From Clavibacter michiganensis (GTDB lineage: Bacteria > Actinomycetota > Actinomycetes > Actinomycetales > Microbacteriaceae), in contig NZ_CP080437.1 in assembly GCF_021216655.1 (NCBI RefSeq), positions 2,418,001-2,482,000 of the forward strand: a DNA stretch of 64,000 bases, given 5' to 3'. The notes under the pieces were generated by a model that saw only the letters and a program-made list of their open reading frames with translations, did no database searches and had not been told where the DNA came from. Positions 17,156-27,242 of this stretch are shown here, piece by piece. The position numbers were made by a program, and so were the translations under genes. How positions within the stretch are numbered: position 1 is the first letter of the stretch; each line of letters starts with the position of its first letter.

Positions 17156-19780
17156 TCAGGCGCGATCGCTGTCCGAGTAGGCACGCTCTACGACCGTGAT
17201 GAGCCGTTCGACGGTTTCGTCCGTGATCGCTCCCTGGCTGTACAAGGCCATCTTCGTCAGAGTGAGCCCGAACGCCGCCGAAAGCAGGTTCTCTTCGATG
17301 CCACCAAGCGCACTACGCAACGCCGGCCCGCCGATCGGGTGATCCAGCCACTCCCGAATCGTGCTCTCAGCCGTGACGCGCTGGATGGCTCCCGCATCGA
17401 ACGCGTCGGCTCCTCCGTCGAGTCGGTCGCCGGGTTCGACGTCCCTCAGCGTGATGCTGCTGAAGAGGGGGCGCTGATCGCCCGGCTCATGCTCCCCACC
17501 GGTCAAGGTGACGCGAGCCTGAAGCGGTGTGCGCGCGGAGGAGCCCCCGATGTAGAAGCGCAGCAGCCCGGGTTCGACGACCCACCCCCGCGTCCCGTTC
17601 CAGAGGGCGAACATGCTCGTCGGCACGTCGATGCACACCCGGACCGCTTCTCCGGGCTCGAGAGCGAAGCGGCGGAAGCCCACCAGGACTCGGCCTCGGC
17701 GCACCGTGCTGCCGATGACGTCCTGGCCGTATACCTGGACGACTTCCTCGCCTGCACTGGCACCGACGTTCTCGACGGTGAACTCGAGGCGTACGACCCC
17801 ATCCGTGCTGACCTCAGGCGAGCCGATCGCGAGGTCGCGGTAGGCGAAGTCGGTGTAGCTGAGTCCGTGTCCGAAGGGGAACACCGCTGTCGAGGTGCCG
17901 TCTACATAGTGGCTGGGCTGCAGGGTCCGCCAGTATGGCAGCGGGGCGGCTCCCACCGAGGTGAGCATGGCGATCGGGAGGCGGCCGGCGGGATTCACGT
18001 CGCCGAAGAGGACCGACGCGACGGCCGTCCCCGCTTCTTCGCCGCCGAACAACGACGAGACTATGGCCGGCACCTTCTCAGTCATCCAGCCCAGGACGAA
18101 GGGACGTCCGTGGCTCAGGACGGCGACGGTCGGCGTTCCCGATGCGGCGACGGCTTCCACGAGTTCGCGCTGGACGCCAGGCAGCTCGCAGGTGACACTG
18201 TCGAGTCCCTCACCGACCGTGCCGAAGGCTCCGATGCCGGACTGGTCTCCGACGACGAGGATCACGACGTCCGCGGTTCGAGCGAGCGCGACGGCCGCGG
18301 CGATACCGGAGCGATCCTCGGCGGCGACGGGACAGCCCGCCGCATACACGATCTTCGAGTCGGCGTGCGCCCTCGATCGGATGCCGTCGAGGAACGTGAC
18401 CACCGGCACGGAGTCGACGAGCAGGTCGGCGTTGTCGGCGCCCATCGCCTGGGCCGACTCCATGCGCGCCTGGGGGTTGGCCGCCTGCGCGAAGCGCCTC
18501 GTCATGCTGTCGAGGACCTGGTAGCTGTAGTTACCGAGCTGCCCCATCAGCCGATCCGCGTTCGGACCGATCACCGCGATGGTCTGCGGGGAGTCGGGTA
18601 GGGGGAGGAGGGGCGTGCCGTTGACGGGCGCATTGCGCAGGAGGATGACGGACTTCTCGGCGACTGCTCGAGAGAGGGCCCTGTCGGACTCCGAGTCGAG
18701 AGTCTCGGGCACACGGTCGAGATCGACGTACGGCCGTTCGAACAGCCCGAGCTCGAGCTTCGCCCTCAGGCTGCCAGCTGCTGCGGCGTCCAGCTCGTCG
18801 ATCGAGAGAAGTCCCTCGTGGACGGCCTCGAGGATGACACGGGTCGATACCGTGTTGTCGAGGTCGGCGTTCACGCCCGCGCGCAAGGCCTGGGCGAATG
18901 CATGGGGGATGTCGGCGGCAGTGCCGTGCTTGGTGAACAACTGCGAGACGGCCTCGAGGTCGGAGGTGATGAGACCCTCGAAGCCCAGCCGATCACGGAG
19001 GAGGCCGACCAGGTATTCCGCGGATCCGGTCACGGGGACGCCGTCGATCGAGTTGTAGGCGGGCATGACCCCCTGGGCGCCTCCCACACGGATGGCCATC
19101 TCGAATGGAAGGGCGTAGACCTCGTGGAGCTCGGAGTGGCCGAGGTGCGCCGCGTCCGTGTTGCGCCCTCCGTCACTGGCGCCATAGGCGACGAAGTGCT
19201 TGAGCGTGGCGATCAGGGGAGTGTCCTCCTCCGCCCCTTGCAGACCACGAACGAAGGCCGTCGCCATCGATCCCACGAGGTACGGCTCCTCGCCGTAGGT
19301 CTCCTCCACCCGCCCCCAGCGCGGGTCGCGGCTGACGTCAGCGAGTGGCGACAGCGCCTGACGCACGCCGAGCCGCGCCATCTGCACGCCGATCGTCTTC
19401 GCCATCGCCTCGATGAGATCGGTGTCCCAGGTCGCGGCTTGGGCGAGGGCGTCGGGGAAGGTGGTGGCGCTACGGACCTTGAGGCCGATGAGTGCCTCCT
19501 CGGCGAGGAGGACGGGGATCCCGAGTCGGGTCTCCTCGACGTGCTTGCGTTGGAGTTCGTTTCCCAGACGGGCCGCCTCGCGAGGCACCTCTCCGAGGGC
19601 GGCGAGTGCGGCGACCGCGGTACCCCACCCCTCCTGCGGCGGTCGGTGCACGTCGACGGCGGTACCGAACGGACAGGCGATCTGTGCGGCCTTCTCCTCG
19701 AGGGTCATGCGTCCGAGCAGATCGCGGACTCGTTCCATCGTGGGCAAGGAGGGGTCGCGGTATGGCAGGAGGTCGGGCAT
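17156..19780 (-). CDS. GH3 beta-glucosidase/beta-xylosidase with C-terminal helical tail
   Basis: The protein has 874 residues from the ATG at 19780; a GTG at 19798 is possible but less likely. Domains in order: GH3 barrel with 'LKHFVAYG' and nucleophile Asp274 in 'LITSDLEAV', the alpha/beta sandwich, and an Fn3-like domain after 'FPFGHGLSYTDF'. About 65 extra residues follow, starting near 'TIREWLDHP'. A similar tail ends the GH3 enzyme at 23631 and the GH78 enzyme at 32152. There is no signal peptide, so it acts in the cytoplasm. Its promoter carries the TTGTCGCGCGTCAA operator variant at 19840. The substrate could be a beta-glucoside or beta-xyloside. Confidence 0.93.
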   Translation of the reverse strand: MPDLLPYRDPSLPTMERVRDLLGRMTLEEKAAQIACPFGTAVDVHRPPQEGWGTAVAALAALGEVPREAARLGNELQRKHVEETRLGIPVLLAEEALIGLKVRSATTFPDALAQAATWDTDLIEAMAKTIGVQMARLGVRQALSPLADVSRDPRWGRVEETYGEEPYLVGSMATAFVRGLQGAEEDTPLIATLKHFVAYGASDGGRNTDAAHLGHSELHEVYALPFEMAIRVGGAQGVMPAYNSIDGVPVTGSAEYLVGLLRDRLGFEGLITSDLEAVSQLFTKHGTAADIPHAFAQALRAGVNADLDNTVSTRVILEAVHEGLLSIDELDAAAAGSLRAKLELGLFERPYVDLDRVPETLDSESDRALSRAVAEKSVILLRNAPVNGTPLLPLPDSPQTIAVIGPNADRLMGQLGNYSYQVLDSMTRRFAQAANPQARMESAQAMGADNADLLVDSVPVVTFLDGIRSRAHADSKIVYAAGCPVAAEDRSGIAAAVALARTADVVILVVGDQSGIGAFGTVGEGLDSVTCELPGVQRELVEAVAASGTPTVAVLSHGRPFVLGWMTEKVPAIVSSLFGGEEAGTAVASVLFGDVNPAGRLPIAMLTSVGAAPLPYWRTLQPSHYVDGTSTAVFPFGHGLSYTDFAYRDLAIGSPEVSTDGVVRLEFTVENVGASAGEEVVQVYGQDVIGSTVRRGRVLVGFRRFALEPGEAVRVCIDVPTSMFALWNGTRGWVVEPGLLRFYIGGSSARTPLQARVTLTGGEHEPGDQRPLFSSITLRDVEPGDRLDGGADAFDAGAIQRVTAESTIREWLDHPIGGPALRSALGGIEENLLSAAFGLTLTKMALYSQGAITDETVERLITVVERAYSDSDRA

Positions 19781-19839
19781 CTTCGGTGATTCCTTCACTG
19801 TCGTGCTGATCGGCTGATCGACAAAGGGAAGACGTCGCG

Positions 19840-19853
19840 TTGTCGCGCGTCAA
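19840..19853. promoter_or_regulatory. Operator variant TTGTCGCGCGTCAA upstream of GH3
   Basis: This differs from the perfect palindrome at one base. On the leftward strand it reads TTGACGCGCGACAA. TTGACG serves as a possible -35, and 17 bp later TTCCCT occupies the -10 position, similar to the TTCTCT seen at the 21052 and 30704 sites. It lies 60 bp upstream of the GH3 start. Confidence 0.7.
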
Positions 19854-19894
19854 CGCTCACTATGCCATCACGTCAGCACGGAGAGTGGGGCTGG

Positions 19895-20869
19895 TCAGAG
19901 AACGGGTGGCGTGCGCGTGGTCTCGCCTTGGATCACCGTGAGACGGTCGGTAACGAGACCGGCAGGGTCGCTCGGCTGGGGCCCGTCCGGTTCCTGGAGC
20001 AGCAGCTGCAGAATCCCTTCTCCGCTGAAGGAGATGTCGAAGTCGACCGTCGTGATCGTCGGCGTCGACGCGCGCGCAATGGGAGAGTTGTCGATTCCGA
20101 TGACTCCGATGTCCTCCGGGAAGGTGCGGCCTCGCTTGATCGCCGCACCGACCAACGCCATGGCGACCTCGTCGTTGTAGGCGGCGAGACCGATCGGCTC
20201 GGCAGGGAGTCCAGCGATCGCATCCACCGCGCCACCGGGCTCGAGCGCTACGTGCATCGTCGGCAACACCCGGAGTCCGTGGCGAGACGCCCAGTCGCGG
20301 GCTCCCGCATCCCGGGGCGCGGCGAACGTCGACTCTCGTGCAGAGACCGGCAGCACGGTCGCCATCGTCGTGTACCCGGCGGCCGCGAGGTGCTCCGCCT
20401 GTAGACGACCGATCGCCTCATCGATCGCCACCTGCACGTGGTCGGGCTGCACCACGATGCGTACGCCCTGGGCGCGCAAGCGCTCGTATTGCTCCGCCGG
20501 TAGAGGGACCAGGCTCACGATGCCGAAGGGCTTCAGGCCCAGCACAGCGTGCTCCAGGCGGTGTCCGCGGTCGATGAACTGCAGGAGGTTCGTCAGCCCC
20601 GCGTCGGCCATGCCCTTGGTGATGATGTCCACCAGTTCGCGTATCCGCGGGTTGAACGTGGCGTCGGGCAGCACCGTGATGACGATGTCGCTGGTCCCGC
20701 GGGCAAGCGTCCTACCTGCAAGAGATGGGCGATATCCGAGAGACTCGGCGGACGCGTGGACTCGAGCGATCGTCTCCTCGGCGAAGAGGTGGCCCCGACC
20801 GTTGAGGACCTGGCTCACCGTGGAGCGCGACAAGCCCGCGTGTCGCGCAACGTCCGTACTCGTCGCCAT
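19895..20869 (-). CDS. LacI family repressor of the glycosidase regulon (candidate)
   Basis: A 324-residue regulator from the ATG at 20869, which has AAGGAG six bases upstream. The LacI helix-turn-helix opens the protein: 'STDVARHAGLSRSTVSQVLNGRG'. The hinge helix comes at about 50-58 and the sugar-binding sensor domain continues to the end, with 'GLAAYNDEVAMALVGA' and 'DIGVIGIDNSPIA'. It sits between the GH3 gene and the GH2 operon, both of which carry TTGACGCGCGTCAA-like sites, as does its own divergent promoter at 21052. That makes it the best candidate for the protein reading all five sites. The inducer is probably a sugar released from a plant glycoside. Confidence 0.92.
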   Translation of the reverse strand: MATSTDVARHAGLSRSTVSQVLNGRGHLFAEETIARVHASAESLGYRPSLAGRTLARGTSDIVITVLPDATFNPRIRELVDIITKGMADAGLTNLLQFIDRGHRLEHAVLGLKPFGIVSLVPLPAEQYERLRAQGVRIVVQPDHVQVAIDEAIGRLQAEHLAAAGYTTMATVLPVSARESTFAAPRDAGARDWASRHGLRVLPTMHVALEPGGAVDAIAGLPAEPIGLAAYNDEVAMALVGAAIKRGRTFPEDIGVIGIDNSPIARASTPTITTVDFDISFSGEGILQLLLQEPDGPQPSDPAGLVTDRLTVIQGETTRTPPVL

Positions 20870-21051
20870 GTCCACTCCTTCGACGTGAGCCCAGCTTGTC
20901 ATGGAATGCCTCGCTTCCTCCGCGGCTGCGGCATCTCGAACCCCGACACCCCCGAGCGTGGTGTCGCTGCGCCGCTGGCCGGAGGAGGCCTCGATGGAGC
21001 GGAGCCGAGGGTCTCGGCACACTGGTGCGAGACCACCCGCGACGCGCATGT

Positions 21052-21065
21052 TTGACGCGCGTCAA
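21052..21065. promoter_or_regulatory. Operator TTGACGCGCGTCAA upstream of GH2 operon
   Basis: A perfect palindrome 62 bp before the GH2 start and between that gene and the divergent LacI gene. TTGACG at 21052-21057 with TTCTCT at 21075-21080 (17-bp gap) forms a promoter whose -35 is inside the operator. The same pair, with the same gap, occurs at 30704. Confidence 0.8.
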
Positions 21066-21126
21066 TAGATGTGCTTCTCTGTGGTCTTCCGGGCATCAGC
21101 TGCGATGCCCGACGGGAAGGACGATG

Positions 21127-23616
21127 ATGACCGAGGCCGCCCTGCACACGATCGCCATGACTCTCACCGAGTGGGACTTCACGGTGAAGGGCGGGGGAGC
21201 CGGGCAACCGGTTCGTCTACCGCATGACGCGATGATCCACGAGCACCGTGATCCTCGCGCGCCGGGAGGCGCGGACACGGCGTACTTTCCCGGTGGTGCG
21301 TACCGCTACAGCACCAACTGGGACGCACCTGCGGACCGCTCATCGTCGGTCGCTCTGCGCTTCGAAGGGGTCCAGGGCGACGCGACCGTGACGGTCAACG
21401 GGACCGTCGTCGGCTCGATCCGGAGCGGCTACACCGAGTTCGAGTTCGAGATCGGCGAACACCTCGCTTGGGGAGCGTCGAACACGTTCGTGGTCGACGT
21501 CGACAACGCCGCACAACCCACGGGCCGCTGGTATCCCGGGTCCGGCCTGTACCGCCCTGTCTCGCTCCTCCTGCGACCGGCAGTCCGCTTCGCCCCCGAC
21601 GGACTAAAGGTGCGCACGCTGAGCATCACCGCGGCGACCGCCGAGGTCCAGATCGGATACTCGGTGCTCGGCCTCGAGGATCGGACAGCGCGCGTCGCCG
21701 TGGAGTTGCGCGACGGGAAGACGCTGGTGAGCTCGGCCGACGGAGTCGGTGTCGAGGGGGTGCTCTCCCTGGTCGTCGACCGGCCCCGTGCCTGGTCCGC
21801 CGACTCGCCCCATCTGTACGAGCTGATCGCTCGGGTCGACAGCGGTGACGCTACCTACGAACGGCGGGAACGGGTGGGGCTGCGCACGATTGCGGTCGAT
21901 TCCCGGAACGGGCTGCGCATCAACGGGCGCAGGGAGCTCTTGCGGGGGGCGTGCATGCACCACGACAACGGCGTGCTCGGTGCCGCGACCCATCGTGCGG
22001 CGGAGTACCGGCGCATCCGCCTGCTCAAGGGAGCGGGGTTCAATGCCGTCCGCAGCGCGCACCACCCGATGTCACGACACCTGCTCGACGCCTGCGACGA
22101 GCTCGGCATGTACGTGGTCGAGGAGCTCGCCGACTACTGGGTGGCGTCGAAGTCCGCGCACGACGCAGCCGACCGCTTCCACGAGACGTGGCGCGAGGAC
22201 GCGGACCGCATGATCCGAAAGGACCGCAACCGTCCGTCGGTCATCATGTACGCCGCAGGGAACGAGATCCCCGAGACCGCAACCCCACAGGGAGTCGAAC
22301 TGACGCGCGAGATCACGGCTCATCTTCATGCCGCGGATCCTGATCGACCTGTGACTCTCGCGATCAACCTGTTCCTGAACACCCTGGTCTCGTTCAACAG
22401 GTCGCCCTACAAGGAGGCCGCCGCCGCCGGCGACGCGGGAACCTCCATGGCCGGGAGCACCGAGGCGAACGTGATGATCAATCAGATCGGCCGCATGATG
22501 GATGTCGTCTCTCGGCTGCCGCAGGCGGACAAGGCCTCGAGGGACGCCTTCGCCGAAGTGGATGTCGCCGGATACAACTACGGCATCGGCCGCTACGACC
22601 GCGACGTCCGGGCATACCCGGATCGGGTCATCCTCGGGACGGAGACGCTGCCCGGTGATGTCGCCCGCGCCTGGGGCCGAGTCCTGAAGCATCCTGCCGT
22701 GATCGGCGACTTCGTGTGGGCCGGGTGGGAATACCTCGGTGAGGCCGGGGTGGCTGTCTGGGTCCCCGGGAAGAAGGCCGGCCTGTCCAAGCCCTACCCG
22801 TACCTGATCGCCGGGCCCGGGATGTTCGACCTGATCGGGCAGCCCGACATCACCCTCCGCCTCGCTCAATTGGCTTGGGGAGACCTGCACCGGCCGGCCA
22901 TAGGGGTGCGACCCCTCGACCGGAGCGGCATGCCCATGGTGCGATCGGCATGGCGCGTGACGGATGCGGTCGAGAGCTGGTCGTGGCGCGGGTCTGACGG
23001 CAGGAAGTCAGAGGTCCAGATCTACTCCGCCGACGACCATGTCGAGCTGCTCCTCAACGGTCGACGCGTCGGGCGTCGACGTGCCGGACGCCGAAGAGGC
23101 TTCCGAGCCGACTTCACCGTCCCGTACGAGCCGGGCACCCTCGAGGCTGTCGGGTACCGCAACGGGATCGAGGTGTCGCGGTCATCGCTTCGCAGCGCGA
23201 CCGGTCCGTTGCGACTGCGAGTCGAGGCAGAGTCGCGCGACATGATCGCGGACGGCGATGATCTGCTCTTCGCAGAGATCACCGTCGTCGGCGAGAACGG
23301 AGTCGTCGAGATGCTCGCCGACGAGCAGGTCGCTGTCACAGTCGACGGTCCAGGCGAAGTCATCGGATTCGGATCGTCGGCACCCTCCTCGGAGGAGTCG
23401 TACACGACGGCGACGCACCGCACCTTCCGAGGTCGTGTCCTCGCCGTGATCCGCTCTACCGGTGCACCGGGGACCGTCACCGTCACCGCTCGTGGCCGCA
23501 CGCTCGGCACAGCCGAACTCGCTATGGATGCCCGAGAGCCCGGGCAGGCCCCGCTCCCCGCTTCCCCTCTGAGCGGTGACACCAACCGTCTTGCCACCAC
23601 TGAACCGTCCCACTGA
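21127..23616 (+). CDS. GH2 beta-galactosidase/beta-glucuronidase-like enzyme
   Basis: The protein has 829 residues from the ATG at 21127, six bases behind GGAAGG; an ATG three bases earlier is equally in frame. The N-terminal sugar-binding jelly roll comes first (WYPGSGLYRPVSLLL), then an Ig-like domain, then the GH2 barrel. 'HHDNGVLGAA' and 'FNAVRSAHHP' are family landmarks. Glu380 in 'AAGNEIPE' fits the acid/base and Glu506 in 'ILGTETLPG' the nucleophile. Extra beta domains of DUF4982 type follow (VQIYSADDHVELLLNG). No signal peptide is present. It leads a run of four glycosidases. A galactosidase would suit the galactose of tomatine, but specificity cannot be read from sequence. Confidence 0.93.
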   Translation: MTEAALHTIAMTLTEWDFTVKGGGAGQPVRLPHDAMIHEHRDPRAPGGADTAYFPGGAYRYSTNWDAPADRSSSVALRFEGVQGDATVTVNGTVVGSIRSGYTEFEFEIGEHLAWGASNTFVVDVDNAAQPTGRWYPGSGLYRPVSLLLRPAVRFAPDGLKVRTLSITAATAEVQIGYSVLGLEDRTARVAVELRDGKTLVSSADGVGVEGVLSLVVDRPRAWSADSPHLYELIARVDSGDATYERRERVGLRTIAVDSRNGLRINGRRELLRGACMHHDNGVLGAATHRAAEYRRIRLLKGAGFNAVRSAHHPMSRHLLDACDELGMYVVEELADYWVASKSAHDAADRFHETWREDADRMIRKDRNRPSVIMYAAGNEIPETATPQGVELTREITAHLHAADPDRPVTLAINLFLNTLVSFNRSPYKEAAAAGDAGTSMAGSTEANVMINQIGRMMDVVSRLPQADKASRDAFAEVDVAGYNYGIGRYDRDVRAYPDRVILGTETLPGDVARAWGRVLKHPAVIGDFVWAGWEYLGEAGVAVWVPGKKAGLSKPYPYLIAGPGMFDLIGQPDITLRLAQLAWGDLHRPAIGVRPLDRSGMPMVRSAWRVTDAVESWSWRGSDGRKSEVQIYSADDHVELLLNGRRVGRRRAGRRRGFRADFTVPYEPGTLEAVGYRNGIEVSRSSLRSATGPLRLRVEAESRDMIADGDDLLFAEITVVGENGVVEMLADEQVAVTVDGPGEVIGFGSSAPSSEESYTTATHRTFRGRVLAVIRSTGAPGTVTVTARGRTLGTAELAMDAREPGQAPLPASPLSGDTNRLATTEPSH

Positions 23617-23630
23617 CGAAAGGACCACTC

Positions 23631-25886
23631 GTGATCGACGACAACGCAGACGAACGCGCATCCTCGGCCGCGCCGACCACCGCAGCCGAGCTGCCGGCGG
23701 AGCGCAAAGCCGCTCTCCTCTCCGGACGGAACTTCTGGGAGACGGAGGCGATCCCGGAGCTGGGACTGCCCTCGGTCGTCCTGGCGGACGGCACGTACGG
23801 GCTCCGGCACCAGGCCGGGCAGCACGACCACCTCGCGCTCTTCGAGAGCACGCCCGCCACATGCTTCCCTCCTGGTGTCGCGGTGGGCTCGAGCTGGGAC
23901 CGCCGCGTGGCACAGCGGCTCGGCGCTGCACTCGGCCGTGAGGCGAGAGCACAGGGCGTCGACATCGTGCTCGGTCCTGGAGTGAACATCAAGCGATCTC
24001 CGCTCTGCGGACGCAACTTCGAGTACTACTCGGAGGACCCTCTCGTGTCCGGAGTGCTCGGTGCCGCTTTCACGCGAGCGCTGCAGTCCGAGGGCCCAGG
24101 AGTGTCGGTGAAGCACTTCGCGGCTAACAACCAGGAGACCCACCGACAGACCGTCAGCGCCGATGTCGACGAGCGGACCTTGAGGGAGATCTACCTCTCC
24201 GCCTTCGAGCGGGTGGTCCGGGACGGTGAGCCGGCGACGGTCATGGCTTCCTACAACCGCATCAACGGTGTCTTCGCTTCCGAGAACCGTTGGCTCCTCA
24301 CGAACGTCCTCCGTGAGGAGTGGGGCTTCGACGGCGTGGTGGTCTCGGATTGGAACGCGGTCACCGATCGAGTCGCTGCGCTCCGGGCAGGACTCGATCT
24401 CGAGATGCCGGGAGGCACAGGTGCCCACGACGATGATGTGACGGGCGCACTGGCGACCGGCGAGCTGACGAGCGAAGACCTCGACGCGAGCGTGACGCGA
24501 GTCGCAGCACTCGCTCGATACGCATCCTCGGATCGCCCCTCGGTCGACCTGGACGGGCACCACCTCCTCGCCCAGGAGCTCGCCTCCGAGTGCGCGGTCC
24601 TCCTCCGCAATGAACGCGGTGCGCTCCCCATCCCCGACGGCAAGCAGGTGGCTGTCATCGGAGCCTTCGCCCAGGCCCCGCGCTACCAGGGCGGTGGTAG
24701 CGCGCACGTCAACGCGACCCGCGTCGACTCGCCTCTCGAGGCCTTGAGGGATCTGACGATCGAGCAGGGAATCGCGATCAGCTCCGCCGAGGGCTTCTCT
24801 CTCGACGGGACCGGGGACGATGAGGGTCTGCTAGCCGAGGCGCTCGATGTCGCCCGACACAGCGACATCGCCGTCGTGTTCGCAGGCCTCGATGAGGCGT
24901 CCGAGTCCGAGGGGTTCGACCGAGGCAGCCTCGAGCTACCCGCGCAGCAGGTGCGGCTGATCACCGAGGTCGCCGCCGTCGCCCAGCGCACGGTCGTCGT
25001 CCTCGCCAATGGCGGTGTCGTCTCGCTCGAGCCCTGGCATGACCACGTCGACGCGATCCTCGAAGGGTTCCTGCTCGGTCAGGGCGGAGGCGTCGCGATC
25101 GCGCAGATCCTGCTGGGGCGGGTGAACCCTTCCGGCCACCTCGCGGAGACGATACCCCTGCGCCTGCAGGACCACCCCAGCAGCCTCAACTTCCCGGGTG
25201 AGCAGGGCCATGTCCGCTACGGCGAAGGCGTCATGGTGGGCTACCGCTACTTCAGCACCTTCCAGACACCGGTGCGTTACCCGTTCGGTCACGGGCTCTC
25301 CTACACGTCCTTCACGACGGGTGAGCCCAGGGTCGAGGGCTCACTCGAGGACGGCTTCGTCGTCACCGTCGAGGTGACCAATACAGGCCATCGCGCGGGA
25401 AAGCACGTCGTGCAGGTGTACGTGACAACGGAGGCTGGGCCTGTCGTCAGACCTGTCCGAGAGTTGCGGGGTTTCGACAAGATCGAGCTGCAGGCCGGCG
25501 AGACCCGATCCGTCAGCATCGAACTACCACGCCGAGCGTTCAGCTACTGGGACATCAAGCACCAGCGGTGGCTCGTCGCACCGGGCAACTACTCCATCGA
25601 GATCGCTACCGACGCTCTGACGGTCCTCCACTCCGCACCCATCGCCCTGGACGGTGATCGGGTCATCGTCCCCGTCACCATGGACACGCCCCTCAGCACC
25701 TGGTTCGATCATCCCCTGGTCGGCACGCGTGTCAAGGAGGTCCTGGGACTCGGAGCGGTCGAAGTCTCACCGGAGCACCTCGCGATGATGGCCTCCATGA
25801 CGATGCGTCAGTTCGTGGCCATCTCCGGGCTCCCCATCGCGACGACTGCTCTCGAGGAGCTCATCAGCGCCAGTGCGCCCGCCTGA
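23631..25886 (+). CDS. GH3 beta-glucosidase with C-terminal helical tail
   Basis: A 751-residue enzyme starting at GTG 23631, six bases behind AAAGGA and only 14 bp after the GH2 stop, so co-transcribed. The GH3 barrel contains 'VKHFAANNQE' and nucleophile Asp240 in 'VVVSDWNAV'. The second domain and an Fn3-like domain follow after 'YPFGHGLSYTSF'. The last ~57 residues begin 'TPLSTWFDHPL' and align with the tails of the GH3 at 17156 and the GH78 at 32152. There is no signal peptide. It is likely to cleave beta-glucosides inside the cell as part of the operon controlled by the 21052 operator. Confidence 0.93.
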   Translation: MIDDNADERASSAAPTTAAELPAERKAALLSGRNFWETEAIPELGLPSVVLADGTYGLRHQAGQHDHLALFESTPATCFPPGVAVGSSWDRRVAQRLGAALGREARAQGVDIVLGPGVNIKRSPLCGRNFEYYSEDPLVSGVLGAAFTRALQSEGPGVSVKHFAANNQETHRQTVSADVDERTLREIYLSAFERVVRDGEPATVMASYNRINGVFASENRWLLTNVLREEWGFDGVVVSDWNAVTDRVAALRAGLDLEMPGGTGAHDDDVTGALATGELTSEDLDASVTRVAALARYASSDRPSVDLDGHHLLAQELASECAVLLRNERGALPIPDGKQVAVIGAFAQAPRYQGGGSAHVNATRVDSPLEALRDLTIEQGIAISSAEGFSLDGTGDDEGLLAEALDVARHSDIAVVFAGLDEASESEGFDRGSLELPAQQVRLITEVAAVAQRTVVVLANGGVVSLEPWHDHVDAILEGFLLGQGGGVAIAQILLGRVNPSGHLAETIPLRLQDHPSSLNFPGEQGHVRYGEGVMVGYRYFSTFQTPVRYPFGHGLSYTSFTTGEPRVEGSLEDGFVVTVEVTNTGHRAGKHVVQVYVTTEAGPVVRPVRELRGFDKIELQAGETRSVSIELPRRAFSYWDIKHQRWLVAPGNYSIEIATDALTVLHSAPIALDGDRVIVPVTMDTPLSTWFDHPLVGTRVKEVLGLGAVEVSPEHLAMMASMTMRQFVAISGLPIATTALEELISASAPA

Positions 25887-25894
25887 GCCGAGAA

Positions 25895-25920
25895 CCTCGC
25901 GAGCTCCTCGCTGCGCGAGG
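25895..25920 (+). terminator. Hairpin after GH3, before GH1
   Basis: CCTCGCG at 25895-25901 pairs with CGCGAGG at 25914-25920 (7 bp, 12-nt loop), eight bases after the GH3 stop. It may be a weak terminator or processing site. The rest of the 170-bp gap to the GH1 gene shows no clear promoter or TTGACGCG operator. Confidence 0.45.
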
Positions 25921-26056
25921 TAGGCGTCCCTTCGATCTGCGCATCGCGTCGTCGATTCTCGACGCTCCGAGGGGACGACCGCCCTGCGCTCGGCCGATCC
26001 ATCCACCGACGAGGACGACATCATCGCCTTGTCCCAATCTTGTGAAACGAGTGATC

Positions 26057-27223
26057 ATGAATGCTGCATTCCCCTCCGGATTCCTCTGGGGTGCCGCCAC
26101 GGCTGCCCACCAGGTCGAGGGCAACAACCTCAACAACGACTGGTGGGAACTGGAGAAGGTCGCTGAGGGATACATCGACGCCAGCGGCGATGCCCTGGAC
26201 AGCTACCACCGCTTCGCGGAGGACATGCGCCTGCTCGCGGACTCCGGCCTGACGACCTATCGCTTCAGCCTCGAATGGTCCCGAATCGAACCTCGTCCGG
26301 GCAAGTTCTCACGAGCTGAGCTCGCGCACTACCGACGCATGATCGACACGGCGCTTGACCTCGGGCTCACGCCCTTCGTCACCCTCCATCACTTCACGCA
26401 CCCGATCTGGTTCGGCGAACGGGGCGGCTGGCTGGCACCAGACGCGGCAGACGTCTTCGCCCGCTACGTCGAGGAAGCGTGCAGCATCCTCGCGGACGTG
26501 CCGTACGTGTGCACCATCAACGAACCGAACGTCGTAGCCATGAACCATGGGGCGGCACGTATCGTCGCCGCAGGCCACGCGTATCCTGCTACACCGGATC
26601 CCGACCCTGAATACGGTGACGCGCTCATCGCCGCCCACCGGGTCGCAGCCCCTCTCGTGCGGCGGCTGACGGATGCCCAGGTCGGCTGGACGGTGGCCAA
26701 CCAGGCATTCACGCCGACGCCCGGAGCGGAACTCGAGTACGCCGAGATCCAGCACCGGTGGGAGGACAAGTACCTCGATGCGGGACGTGAGGACGACTTC
26801 ATCGGCGTGCAGTCCTACACGAGCCAGGCCGTCGACGAGAACGGAGTCGTCCCTCACCCTGACGCCTCCACGAACACGTTGATGGGATGGGCGTACCGAC
26901 CTGATGCGCTCAGCATCGCCATCCGACACACTCACGACGTCATCGGTGACGTGCCCATCATCGTCACCGAGAACGGCATCGCAACCGACGACGACGAGCG
27001 GCGCATCGAATACACGAGAGCCGCCCTCGAAGGAATGAAGGCTGCCATGGACGACGGCATCGACGTCCGCGGCTACTGCCATTGGAGTCTGCTCGACAAC
27101 TTCGAGTGGGGACGATGGGAGCCCACCTTCGGTCTCATCGCCGTTGACCGAGACACCTTCGAACGGCGTCCCAAACCCAGCCTCGCCTGGCTCGGGTCCA
27201 TCGCCATCGCCAACGCGATCTAG
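26057..27223 (+). CDS. GH1 beta-glycosidase, short form
   Basis: The protein has 388 residues from the ATG at 26057, which gives the typical GH1 opening 'FPSGFLWGAATAAHQVEG'; GTG codons at 26042 and 26051 are alternatives. The acid/base Glu156 is in 'CTINEPN' and the nucleophile Glu305 in 'IVTENG'. 'WSLLDNFEWG' is present near the end. It is 60-90 residues shorter than usual GH1 enzymes, with short loops between the two catalytic glutamates, a form common in actinobacteria. There is no signal peptide. It follows the GH2-GH3 pair and precedes the GH35/42-like gene, and is probably part of the same glycoside-degrading unit. Confidence 0.92.
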   Translation: MNAAFPSGFLWGAATAAHQVEGNNLNNDWWELEKVAEGYIDASGDALDSYHRFAEDMRLLADSGLTTYRFSLEWSRIEPRPGKFSRAELAHYRRMIDTALDLGLTPFVTLHHFTHPIWFGERGGWLAPDAADVFARYVEEACSILADVPYVCTINEPNVVAMNHGAARIVAAGHAYPATPDPDPEYGDALIAAHRVAAPLVRRLTDAQVGWTVANQAFTPTPGAELEYAEIQHRWEDKYLDAGREDDFIGVQSYTSQAVDENGVVPHPDASTNTLMGWAYRPDALSIAIRHTHDVIGDVPIIVTENGIATDDDERRIEYTRAALEGMKAAMDDGIDVRGYCHWSLLDNFEWGRWEPTFGLIAVDRDTFERRPKPSLAWLGSIAIANAI

Positions 27224-27242
27224 TCCGGAACGGAAACCCGAC